Origin: JANOXC01 sp031418215
GTDB lineage: Bacteria > Bacteroidota > Bacteroidia > AKYH767-A > OLB10
DNA: 31,026 nucleotides
Reading direction: 5' to 3'
Assembly (NCBI GenBank): GCA_031418215.1
Contig: JANOXC010000163.1
Location: 1 to 31,026 of the forward strand
The translations under genes were made by a program, and so were the position numbers. Positions 8,067 to 15,366 of the stretch are shown piece after piece. Position 1 is the first letter of the stretch. Each line of letters begins with the position of its first letter. The notes under the pieces were generated by a model. That model did no database searches. It saw only the letters and a program-made list of their open reading frames with translations, and was not told the DNA's origin.

Positions 8067-9860
8067 ATGAAAAAAAACAGAAACACTACTTTCGTTAAAT
8101 TCGGCTACAAGTTTAATTTTTTATTGTTGATTTGCTTTTTATCATTTTTCACGTCCACCGCCTTTTCGCAAACATGCCCCTTTGAAATTACCGGACCTCT
8201 TAGTATGTGTTCTTCTAATGCGATATACAGCATGTCTCCAGTTAATGGCAATACAATTACATGGAGCATTGCACCTGCAATTTCAGGTTCATCCTACTCA
8301 ATAGTTAATAATAATTTAGTAGTAAACTGGATTGGTGCTGCATCTTCAGTCTCACACACGATAACAGCAGCATGGCTTGGTGGCGCTTGTTCCTCTACTT
8401 ATATTGTACAACCCTGCTGTTCATCTGTTCCCAACACTGTAGCGAATATCGCAGATTTGACTAATCCTGCTACATTAGTAAATCTTTTACCTGCTGGTTC
8501 TGTTACTTCTTCTACTTTCGTTGGTGTTACCACTTATACAATTTCAAACACGGACTTTAACATTCAAGGGGTTTTTCTGATTCCTGGAACTGCAAGAGTA
8601 ATATTTAACAAATGTCATGTTTATATGGGCCCCGGCTCAATAATAAGTGTGCCTTCTTCAAATCCAAGTTCAGGCATTTCAATTACGAATGGCTGTATAT
8701 TTGAAAGTATGAATACATGCTCTCCAAAAAAGATGTGGCAAGGTATTGATGCCAGCCCAGGTGAACAAGTACATCTTGAAATATTCAATTCTGTTGTTAT
8801 GGATGCTCAATTTGCGGTAAAAACTGGGATTAAAAACCCTGTAGTATTGGACGGAGCAGAATTTTATAGAAATTATATTTCTGTTATAACCCCTGATTTT
8901 GCTTACCCTAATACACCATCACATTTTCTCAATTTGACAATAAGAGATTGTATTTTCGATGGCCAACAATTATTGGTAGATAATTATTTAGGTCAAACTC
9001 CACCACCTATTGATCATAAAACTTATGCGGGTATTTATTTGTCAAGAGTTAGAAATTTTAATTTAGATATTCCTGAAGTAGTTAGTAGTTTTCAAAACAT
9101 CAATGCTGGAATTATTTTGGATAGATGTATCGGAATAATCTCACATTGCAATTTCAATAATGTTCAACCAAATGGCAGCTATAATTCACTTATTGGAAGT
9201 GGATGTGCTATTTATGCCGAAACCAACTCAAGTTATGCTTTTCCTGTCAGTCTTGATGTCGGAACTCCCTCTATAAGCAACAACTTTAATAATTGTAGAA
9301 CTGGAATTTATGTTAAGAACAGAATTCCAACAAATATTCTTAACAACAGTTTTATATCTACAACAGAAACAGCTATTAAAATGCTCAGCAATTCTTATCA
9401 ACCAATAAGTATTAGAAATAATTTTTATGAAGATGCTATAAATGCAATCGATTTAACAGGTTGTCAGGGTCCAGGAGGAATAATTATTGAAAATAATACT
9501 ATAAATAGGGTAATGAATGCAATAAATATCAAGGGGTGCAAATACAGCGATATAAGTATTAATGATAATCCACAAATTACAAACTTTCGAAGAGGAATCA
9601 CAATTGAAAATTCCCAATACAGTAATATAAGTATTTTCCGAAATATAATGTCATCTAATTTCTACGGAAGTGTTTTAAACAATTTCAGTCATACTGCTAT
9701 TTATGTTACAAACCCATCTTTGATGGAAAACACCATTGATATTTCAACCAATACAATTAGTGATAGTCGTATTGGAATATATTTAAGCAGTATTAATAAT
9801 TCAGCTTTAACATATAGTGGTTTTACACATGTAAAAGAGAACACAATCGATTTTTCATAG
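8067..9860 (+). CDS. Secreted right-handed beta-helix protein, N-terminal part (ends at internal TAG)
   Basis: 597 residues. A signal peptide (hydrophobic LLLICFLSFFTSTAFSQ, cleavage after about residue 35) is followed by a PKD/Ig-like segment (CPFEITGPLSMC..., about 36-115). A long region rich in N, I, G and S follows, with recurring patterns such as NNTI, NISIF and GIYL, typical of right-handed parallel beta-helix (pectate-lyase/NosD-like) folds used for surface adhesins or polysaccharide binding. Translation meets TAG at 9858-9860, but the same frame continues without a break to 11099 (PASYFNNGKGHHGIW...), so this and the next entry are one ancestral gene of 1,010 codons. As read, this half has a signal peptide but lacks the T9SS sorting domain, and would stay in the periplasm. 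No catalytic residues could be assigned. Confidence 0.85.
   Translation: MKKNRNTTFVKFGYKFNFLLLICFLSFFTSTAFSQTCPFEITGPLSMCSSNAIYSMSPVNGNTITWSIAPAISGSSYSIVNNNLVVNWIGAASSVSHTITAAWLGGACSSTYIVQPCCSSVPNTVANIADLTNPATLVNLLPAGSVTSSTFVGVTTYTISNTDFNIQGVFLIPGTARVIFNKCHVYMGPGSIISVPSSNPSSGISITNGCIFESMNTCSPKKMWQGIDASPGEQVHLEIFNSVVMDAQFAVKTGIKNPVVLDGAEFYRNYISVITPDFAYPNTPSHFLNLTIRDCIFDGQQLLVDNYLGQTPPPIDHKTYAGIYLSRVRNFNLDIPEVVSSFQNINAGIILDRCIGIISHCNFNNVQPNGSYNSLIGSGCAIYAETNSSYAFPVSLDVGTPSISNNFNNCRTGIYVKNRIPTNILNNSFISTTETAIKMLSNSYQPISIRNNFYEDAINAIDLTGCQGPGGIIIENNTINRVMNAINIKGCKYSDISINDNPQITNFRRGITIENSQYSNISIFRNIMSSNFYGSVLNNFSHTAIYVTNPSLMENTIDISTNTISDSRIGIYLSSINNSALTYSGFTHVKENTIDFS
9858..9860 (+). other. In-frame TAG codon splitting the beta-helix gene
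   Basis: The codon string reads ...IDFS, TAG, PASYFNNGKG... in one frame. The second internal TAG in the window; CAG (Gln) to TAG is the simplest origin. Confidence 0.9.
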
Positions 9861-9905
9861 CCGGCTTCGTATTTTAACAATGGTAAAGGACATCACGGGA
9901 TATGG

Positions 9906-11099
9906 ATGCAGAACTGCCATAAGGCTCTCGTAAGTAACAATCACCTTACAAGAAATAGCGATGACAGGCCGGATAAATTATATGGCATTCTTTTTAAGGC
10001 GACAAGGTTTATGGATGTAAGGGATAATGTAGTTAGTAATTACGGTACTGGAGTTCGGTTGGTAGCTAATTGCAATACCACGGATTTCCGTTGTAATTTG
10101 ATTTATGATTGCACAACAGGTACATATTTGGAACAAGCCAGTATGACAACACAAGGAAGCGGCACTAATGCATGGGATAATGAATGGGATGGGATCACTA
10201 ACTATAAAATTGATGGAAATTTGAATTTGGTTAGTACGAGCAGTGGTAAATTGGATTGGTATTACAGAGGCAGTGGGATTTCCTCTTACGAACCAATACC
10301 TTTTAATTCTACATTGGCAAATAAGTTTTTCCCGTTGTCTAATGCAACTGGAGTTCCTCCTTGCGCTAATTACTGTGCGCCTTGCGAATTTGTAATTAAT
10401 GATATAGAGGCGTTAGAAAGAGTAGTTGGAAATCAAAACGTTTATGAAATTTATCCCGATGAAAGTCGCCAGTTAGATAAGTGGTATGTTTACAATGTAT
10501 TACATGAATATCCTAATCTAATGACTAATTCTTATTTATTACAGAGTTATTATAGCACAGAAGATGCAGGGAATACAGGCCGTTTTAGGAGGTTAACTGA
10601 GCTTATAAATAACGAGCAATGGGATTCATCCACTTACGCATTAAATGAAATTGTAACAGAGAATAACGTTGAATTTAATATGAAACGTGTTTGCGAACTG
10701 TACATAGCAAATCAAATACAGGAAAATTCTGAATTTAACGAAGAGGAAATCATTGAATTATCAGGAATTGCCTGCCAAAACGCGTGGTATGGAGGCGATG
10801 CAGTTTTCATGGCCAGAGCATTGTTAGGTTTAGAAATTGATGATGTGCGTGAAAATCTAAGGGTTTCATATAATCCCATGAATGAAAAGCAATCATTAGC
10901 TTATCCAAACCCAACAAGTGGCAAAATTAATTTGTCAGCTATGGAAAATGCAACTATTTTAGTAAAAGATGCGTCTGGTAGGATATTAATGAACAAGAAA
11001 GTAAATAATGGACAAGTTGATTTATCTGCCTTGGAAAACGGATGCTATTTTATTCAAAAAGAGTCAGGAGCAATTATTAAAATTAGTGTTTTAAAATAA
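9906..11099 (+). CDS. Secreted beta-helix protein, C-terminal part with T9SS sorting domain
   Basis: Downstream half of the gene beginning at 8067, in the same frame; sequence similarity of style resumes immediately after the TAG at 9861. The first internal ATG is 9906, but no signal peptide follows it, so this piece alone could not be exported. It begins with more beta-helix turns (LVSNNHLTRNSDD, VRDNVVSNYG), then an alpha-rich spacer (about 10400-10860). It ends in a type A T9SS sorting domain: SLAYPNPTSGKINLS, then GRILMNKK and the final LENGCYFIQ...IKISVLK. T9SS cargoes carry this domain as an outer-membrane export signal. TAA stop, followed by a UUCG-loop hairpin. It is functional only if the TAG is read through or is a sequence error. 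Confidence 0.85.
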   Translation: MQNCHKALVSNNHLTRNSDDRPDKLYGILFKATRFMDVRDNVVSNYGTGVRLVANCNTTDFRCNLIYDCTTGTYLEQASMTTQGSGTNAWDNEWDGITNYKIDGNLNLVSTSSGKLDWYYRGSGISSYEPIPFNSTLANKFFPLSNATGVPPCANYCAPCEFVINDIEALERVVGNQNVYEIYPDESRQLDKWYVYNVLHEYPNLMTNSYLLQSYYSTEDAGNTGRFRRLTELINNEQWDSSTYALNEIVTENNVEFNMKRVCELYIANQIQENSEFNEEEIIELSGIACQNAWYGGDAVFMARALLGLEIDDVRENLRVSYNPMNEKQSLAYPNPTSGKINLSAMENATILVKDASGRILMNKKVNNGQVDLSALENGCYFIQKESGAIIKISVLK

Positions 11100-11107
11100 A
11101 ATACTGG

Positions 11108-11131
11108 AGGGGTGTTATTCGTAACACCCCT
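11108..11131 (+). terminator. Hairpin with UUCG loop after the beta-helix gene
   Basis: aggggtgtta, loop ttcg, taacacccct: a perfect 10-bp stem starting 8 bases after the TAA. Only a weak pyrimidine run follows and the next ATG is 10 bases on, so it may attenuate rather than end transcription. Confidence 0.6.
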
Positions 11132-11140
11132 TCCTATTTC

Positions 11141-12676
11141 ATGAAAATAAAATTCGTTTTTTTATTTTTATTTCTTTCAATACTAACCAACGCACAAAAC
11201 CGAAATTCAATTTGGTGCTTTGGCGACAGTGCTGGTATAGACTGGACAAATCCGCAACAACCTCAGTTTTTTAAATCAGCATTTAAAGGGCGTGGAACAT
11301 CTGTGAGTATTGGCGACAAAAATGGACTGTTACAATTTTATGCGCAAACATTATATATTCCGCAATGGCAACTGGGACAGGGACCATTGGGGGTAGTCTT
11401 TAACAGTACACACCAGCTGATGCATAATGGTGATAGTATAATTGGTGAAGCCTGGTATCATGAAATGGCGATTGTGCCAGACCCAGGAGATACTAATTTG
11501 TATTATTTGTTTTCCATACCTTCATCTGGATCAGGTACTGGCATATTTTCCAGTATCATTGATATGAGTTTAAATAGCGGGCTTGGTTCAGTCATACAGA
11601 AGAATTCTAATTTGTATTTTTCGGGGGGGGGCTACGTCATGACAGATTGTTTAACTGCCATTAAACATGGTAATGGTCGTGATTGGTGGCTTTTTTGCAG
11701 GCCATCAGGATTTTCGGCACTTGGTCCTAATAATTATTTTATTAGTTATTTGATTGTACCAGGAGGAATTATTGGACCTTTTGTCCAGGGAATTGGTAAT
11801 TTGAACAATACTGACCTTGGGCAATTGTTATTTAACAGTAATGGCTCAAAATCTGTATTTCAAAATATTAATGGTTTAATTGATTATTTTGATTTTGACC
11901 GATGCACTGGTCTTTTTAGTAATCACATTAATATAAAAGCAGTTAGTACAACAAACCCTTTCCCTGTTTTTGGGTCAGCAATTTCGCCTAATGATAGTCT
12001 ATTATATATATCAACAGATAATGTGTCTCCTGATTTATATCAATATGATTTAAGCAGTTCTAATATACTGTCTACAGAACTTTATATTGGTTCTCTTACC
12101 TCAACCGGAAGTGGGTCAGCATTACAAGGGAAATTACAATTGGCTCCTGATGGTAAAATATATTGGAGTAGTATGTGGAGCGATGGTACTTTTTTTTTCC
12201 CATACCCTGATACAGTATACAATTTATACAACACCCATTTAAGTGTCATCAATCAACCTAATAACATAGGAACAGCTTGCGATTTTCAGCCATTTAGTTT
12301 TTATTTAGGTGGCGCAAGAACTTATTATGGTTTACCCAATAACCCTAACTATGATTTAGGTCCACTTGTAGGAAGTATTTGTGATACTTTGACGATTGGT
12401 TTGACTGAACAGCACGGTGTTCAAAAAGCATTATTGGTTTACCCTAACCCATGTAGCAATAAGTTTTCATTAACAATTTCAAATCAAAACGAACCAATTT
12501 TTGAATCAATAATTTTAACTAATACTTTTGGAGAAGAAGTACTATCTTTTAAAAATAATACCCATCAGTCGAATATTTATGATATCACTGAATTGCCAGA
12601 TGGTTTATACATTGTAAAAGCAAGTACGAATCATGAAAGTTTAACATGCAAATTGCTAAAACACAATAAAAACTAA
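11141..12676 (+). CDS. Secreted T9SS cargo protein of unknown function
   Basis: 511 residues. The signal peptide MKIKFVFLFLFLSILTNAQ is followed by NSIWCFGDSAGIDWTN. This resembles the N-terminus (W-FG--AG-DF) of a family of Bacteroidota surface proteins that often carry PKD or propeller domains. The middle contains WD-like or propeller-like strands (NDSLLYIST, QLAPDGKIYWSS) consistent with a beta-propeller. The C-terminus is a type A T9SS sorting domain (ALLVYPNPCSNKFSLTI...LPDGLYIVKA). The gene follows the beta-helix gene by 41 bases, so the two may share transcription across the hairpin at 11108. A run of nine G (11623-11631) and one of nine T (12190-12198) lie inside the frame. Function unknown; surface location inferred from the sorting domain. 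TAA stop. Confidence 0.85.
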   Translation: MKIKFVFLFLFLSILTNAQNRNSIWCFGDSAGIDWTNPQQPQFFKSAFKGRGTSVSIGDKNGLLQFYAQTLYIPQWQLGQGPLGVVFNSTHQLMHNGDSIIGEAWYHEMAIVPDPGDTNLYYLFSIPSSGSGTGIFSSIIDMSLNSGLGSVIQKNSNLYFSGGGYVMTDCLTAIKHGNGRDWWLFCRPSGFSALGPNNYFISYLIVPGGIIGPFVQGIGNLNNTDLGQLLFNSNGSKSVFQNINGLIDYFDFDRCTGLFSNHINIKAVSTTNPFPVFGSAISPNDSLLYISTDNVSPDLYQYDLSSSNILSTELYIGSLTSTGSGSALQGKLQLAPDGKIYWSSMWSDGTFFFPYPDTVYNLYNTHLSVINQPNNIGTACDFQPFSFYLGGARTYYGLPNNPNYDLGPLVGSICDTLTIGLTEQHGVQKALLVYPNPCSNKFSLTISNQNEPIFESIILTNTFGEEVLSFKNNTHQSNIYDITELPDGLYIVKASTNHESLTCKLLKHNKN

Positions 12677-12700
12677 CCAAAAAAGGCTATTGTAAGGCTC

Positions 12701-12841
12701 CCTCTGGCGCATTCTTATCGCGCAGCTTTTGTGTTGCTTGAATTGTGCCTTGCAATCAGTAATGAAGATTCTGTCTATAGAAAAGTTTCTTTAGAATAAG
12801 ATTTGCCAGGGCATTAACGATTTTCGCAATATCATGCTTGC
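12701..12841. repeat. Long intergenic direct repeat, copy A
   Basis: Shares with copy B (174 bases downstream) the blocks cgcgcagc, ttgtgttgcttga, ttgtgccttg, gtctat, ttagaataagattt and ccagggcattaa in the same order. Roughly 75-80% alike by eye. No coding frame explains the conservation. The 12-mer ttgtgccttgca (12743-12754) has its perfect inverse at 12851-12862. Confidence 0.75.
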
Positions 12842-12874
12842 TGAATGATATGCAAGGCACAAGTCATCTTTCTC

Positions 12875-13014
12875 TCTCTGGCCTAAGCTTAGCGCGCAGC
12901 CTTTGTGTTGCTTGACTTGTGCCTTGAAATTGGTAATGCAGATCATGTCTATTATAAGTTTCTTAGAATAAGATTTACCAGGGCATTAAGTGTTTTCATC
13001 ATATTATACTTGCC
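12875..13014. repeat. Long intergenic direct repeat, copy B
   Basis: Second copy of the element at 12701, same orientation, lying between it and the DUF433 gene. Differences from copy A are mostly substitutions plus two small gaps. The block ttagaataagattt-ccagggcattaa is kept with one change. Confidence 0.75.
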
Positions 13015-13083
13015 AAATTTTAATGGTAATGCCTCAAAATCAACCCATTTCCATCATAGCCTTTTATTTCCTATTTTAGTTGC

Positions 13084-13308
13084 ATGAAACACTATTCAGA
13101 ATTCATAACAATAGATCCACAGGTAAGATTTGGAAAACCTTGCATTAGAGGTTTGCGAATCACTGTTTATGACGTTCTAGGTTGGCTTGCATCAGGAATG
13201 ACTACAAATGATATTGTATTAGATTATCCTGAATTAACGGATGAAGATGTTAAGGCTGCGTTGGCCTATGCAGCAGACAGAGAACATAAAATAAGAATTG
13301 CTTCGTGA
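13084..13308 (+). CDS. DUF433 family protein, likely antitoxin
   Basis: 74 residues, near the family's usual length. It starts FITIDPQVRFGKPCIRGLRITVYDVLGWLASGMT and continues with IVLDYPELTDEDVKAALAYA, which is the diagnostic DUF433 core (FGKPCIRG.RI.V.D.L, then DYPELT.ED). DUF433 folds as a small winged-helix/HTH-like domain and is usually paired with a PIN-like DUF5615 partner as a presumed type II toxin-antitoxin module. Here its stop codon overlaps the start of such a partner (GTGA at 13305-13308), but that gene is truncated. A weak TATTTTAG box (13072-13079) lies just upstream of the ATG. Antitoxin role is inferred from family and pairing. Confidence 0.85.
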   Translation: MKHYSEFITIDPQVRFGKPCIRGLRITVYDVLGWLASGMTTNDIVLDYPELTDEDVKAALAYAADREHKIRIAS

Positions 13309-13442
13309 AATTACTTTTCGATCAAAACATTTCATTTCGAGTTGTCAAATTATTGCGGGAATTATTTCCTGAAGCAAATCATGTCAATGAATTTTCGCTC
13401 CAAAAAGCCTCTGATAAACAGATTTGGAATTACGCTGCTTAG
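13305..13442 (+). pseudogene. Truncated DUF5615 (PIN-like) toxin remnant
   Basis: A GTG start at 13305 overlaps the DUF433 stop by four bases. The 45 codons read MKLLFDQNISFRVVKLL, then LFPEANHVNEFSL and ASDKQIWNYAA, then TAG at 13440-13442. This matches the first ~45 of about 110 residues of DUF5615/Mut7-C-type PIN-like nucleases, including the N-terminal FDQN with its acidic residue. The second half, with the usual TKDxDF acidic motif, is missing; homology stops exactly where a 22-bp palindrome and the purH 3' region begin. It is unlikely to be an active nuclease. Not found in any longer frame here. Confidence 0.8.
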
Positions 13443-13463
13443 AACAGGAATTAATTCCTGTTC
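13442..13463. terminator. Perfect 22-bp palindrome between toxin remnant and purH
   Basis: The core aacaggaatt/aattcctgtt, plus one more flanking pair, is fully self-complementary. It lies 19 bases after the purH stop (minus) and directly at the toxin remnant stop (plus). It could serve as a shared transcript-end hairpin, but there is no loop or T tract, so this reading is tentative; a protein-binding site is an alternative. Confidence 0.4.
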
Positions 13464-13482
13464 CAATGATTGACAATAAGCA

Positions 13483-14970
13483 TCAATGCTTAAAATGCCT
13501 AAACCCTGTAATTACCATAGCCATTCCATATTTATTACAGGCATTCACTGAATCAGCATCACGCAGTGAACCTCCCGGCTGGATGATGGCTGCAATTCCT
13601 GCTTCATGGGCAATGGTAACACAATCATCAAAAGGAAAAAAAGCATCTGATGCCATCACCGCTCCTCTCAAATCAAAATCAAAAATCTTTGCTTTTTCAA
13701 TGGCATGTTTCAAAGCATCAATACGTGATGTTTGTCCAACACCGCTGGCTATTAATTGATTGTTTTTTACCAATACGATGGCATTCGATTTACTGTGTTT
13801 TACCAACTTATTCGCAAATAAAAGATCATTGATCTGCGTTGTAGTAGGCTTTTTCTCTGTAACGGTTTTTAAATCTTCAGCAACAACAGTTTTTACATCG
13901 CGGCTTTGCTCCAACGTTCCGGTCAATAACGACCTGAATTGTTTTTCCGGATAGCTGAATGGTTTTAATTTAAGAAGGATTCTGTTTTTCTTTTCTTTCA
14001 AAATAGTTAATGCATCAGCATCAAATTGCGGTGCTATCATCACTTCAAAAAAGAGTTTGTTAATCTCTTCCGCAATTGCTTTGGTAACCGCTTTATTGGT
14101 AATGATGATTCCACCAAATGCAGAAACAGGATCAGCAGCCAATGCTTTTTTCCATGCGGAAAGCAAATCAACATCCGTTGCCAATCCGCAGGCATTATTG
14201 TGTTTGATTACAGCAAATGCCGGTTCCTTAAAATCATTGATTAATGCAATCGCTGCATCAATATCCAAGAGGTTATTGTAGCTGAGTTCTTTTCCATGCA
14301 ACTGTTCTACCAAATCATTTAAATTACCATGAAAAACACCTTGCTGATGCGGATTTTCTCCATAGCGAAGTGCGACAGATTTACTTCCTGAGAAATAACG
14401 CTGAATAGTGGAATCATATCCTGATGTAACTTCAAAAGCACGCACCATCATTTGCTTCCGCTGCGCCAACGTGCCAATGCCGGCCTGTTGCGACAGTACG
14501 TTCAACAAAAAAGAATATTCATTGCGCGAAGGAATAACCATAACATCATTGAAATTTTTAGCAGCTGCGCGAATAAGGCTCACCCCTCCAATATCGATCT
14601 TCTCAATAATGTCAACCTGTGAACCTCCCTTTGCTATTGTTTCTTCAAATGGATAAAGGTCAACAATCACTAAATCAAATAAAGGTATTTCATACTCATA
14701 TAATTGAGAAAGGTCTTCATTGTGATCCCGCCTGGCTAAAATGCCACCGAATATTTTGGGATGCAACGTCTTTACCCTTCCGCCCAGAATGGATGGATAG
14801 CCCGTTACTTCCTCCACTGGAACGCAATCAGCACCACATTCTTCAATAAAAGTCCGGGTGCCGCCGGTTGAATACATCGTTACATTCAATTCTTTTAATT
14901 TTTCAATAATCGGTTCCAGGTTTTCCTTATTAAAAACAGAAATCAAAGCCGATTGTATCCTTCCTTCCAT
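13483..14970 (-). CDS. purH: Bifunctional AICAR transformylase/IMP cyclohydrolase
   Basis: 495 residues from ATG 14968-14970 (MEGRIQSALISVF); an upstream TTG at 14979 adds only three residues. It catalyses the last two steps of de novo IMP synthesis in the cytoplasm: formylation of AICAR with 10-formyl-THF, then ring closure. The N-terminal MGS-like cyclohydrolase domain has STGGT, TGYPSILGGRVKTLHPKI and DLVIVDLYPFE. The C-terminal transformylase domain has ALRYGENPHQ, KHNNACG (the KH site), SAFGGIIITN and IQPGGSLRD. Complete and ordinary for the family. It is the only purine gene here, monocistronic, with a -7-like box just upstream. TGA stop. Confidence 0.96.
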   Translation of the reverse strand: MEGRIQSALISVFNKENLEPIIEKLKELNVTMYSTGGTRTFIEECGADCVPVEEVTGYPSILGGRVKTLHPKIFGGILARRDHNEDLSQLYEYEIPLFDLVIVDLYPFEETIAKGGSQVDIIEKIDIGGVSLIRAAAKNFNDVMVIPSRNEYSFLLNVLSQQAGIGTLAQRKQMMVRAFEVTSGYDSTIQRYFSGSKSVALRYGENPHQQGVFHGNLNDLVEQLHGKELSYNNLLDIDAAIALINDFKEPAFAVIKHNNACGLATDVDLLSAWKKALAADPVSAFGGIIITNKAVTKAIAEEINKLFFEVMIAPQFDADALTILKEKKNRILLKLKPFSYPEKQFRSLLTGTLEQSRDVKTVVAEDLKTVTEKKPTTTQINDLLFANKLVKHSKSNAIVLVKNNQLIASGVGQTSRIDALKHAIEKAKIFDFDLRGAVMASDAFFPFDDCVTIAHEAGIAAIIQPGGSLRDADSVNACNKYGMAMVITGFRHFKH

Positions 14971-14987
14971 AACGATCAATTAAGGGG

Positions 14988-14995
14988 CGAAGTTA
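14988..14995 (-). promoter_or_regulatory. Likely -7 box of purH
   Basis: TAACTTCG on the minus strand, one change from TAnnTTTG, 17 bases upstream of the purH ATG. No -33 element recognised. Confidence 0.45.
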
Positions 14996-15231
14996 TTAAA
15001 ATGACATCGGGGAATGAGGGAGATTTCCCATGATAGTTTTCAGCAAAGTGTTCATAAAGCCATTTCAGCCTGACATCTAACTCAATTTTGTCAGCATTTT
15101 TATCATTCTCATTTCAAATACTGCCATTTTTCACTCAATTATTCCACTCACCATAAAAAGCACGAAACTTGTTAAGGTTTTCCAACTCAGAAAACGAATA
15201 ATTCCTACAATTAAACCTCCTCTAAAAAACC
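14996..15231. other. Divergent purH/secA spacer with no recognised gene
   Basis: AT-rich spacer. I see one short inverted pair (ctgac/gtcag around 15069-15093), but no ORF with conserved features, no tRNA and no riboswitch motif. Confidence 0.5.
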
Positions 15232-15239
15232 TACCTTTG
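15232..15239 (+). promoter_or_regulatory. Bacteroidota -7 promoter box of secA
   Basis: TACCTTTG matches TAnnTTTG exactly. It lies 127 bases before the secA ATG, which predicts a leader of roughly 120 bases containing the two 7-nt arrays. Confidence 0.6.
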
Positions 15240-15246
15240 CTGGTTA

Positions 15247-15275
15247 GTCAGGAGTCAATAGTTCGGAGTTCGGAG
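15247..15275 (+). repeat. 7-nt tandem array 1 in the secA leader
   Basis: Four in-phase 7-mers: gtcagga, gtcaata, gttcgga, gttcgga, plus one base. It lies immediately after the predicted transcription start. Confidence 0.65.
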
Positions 15276-15300
15276 AAAAACTGCTGCTGTCTTTTGTCTT

Positions 15301-15349
15301 GATACTTGATACTAGATACTCAATACCCAATACCCAATACTCGATACTA
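15301..15349 (+). repeat. 7-nt tandem array 2 in the secA leader
   Basis: Seven in-phase 7-mers: gatactt, gatacta, gatactc, aataccc, aataccc, aatactc, gatacta. It ends 17 bases before the secA ATG. Positions 2-5 of the unit (atac) never change, while the other positions vary. Confidence 0.8.
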
Positions 15350-15366
15350 AAACCTAATAATACCCC

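Noticed and set aside
145..9860. Complete reassignment of TAG to an amino acid
   Set aside because: secDF, secA and the barrel gene end naturally at TAG with family-like C-termini; reading through the barrel stop would add a long unrelated tail.
12905..13087. 60-codon plus-strand ORF within the 12.7-13.0 kb repeats
   Set aside because: It is not preserved between the two repeat copies, which differ by small gaps, so it is not a conserved gene.
15301..15349. CRISPR-like array upstream of secA
   Set aside because: The units are 7 bases with no spacers, and no cas genes are present.
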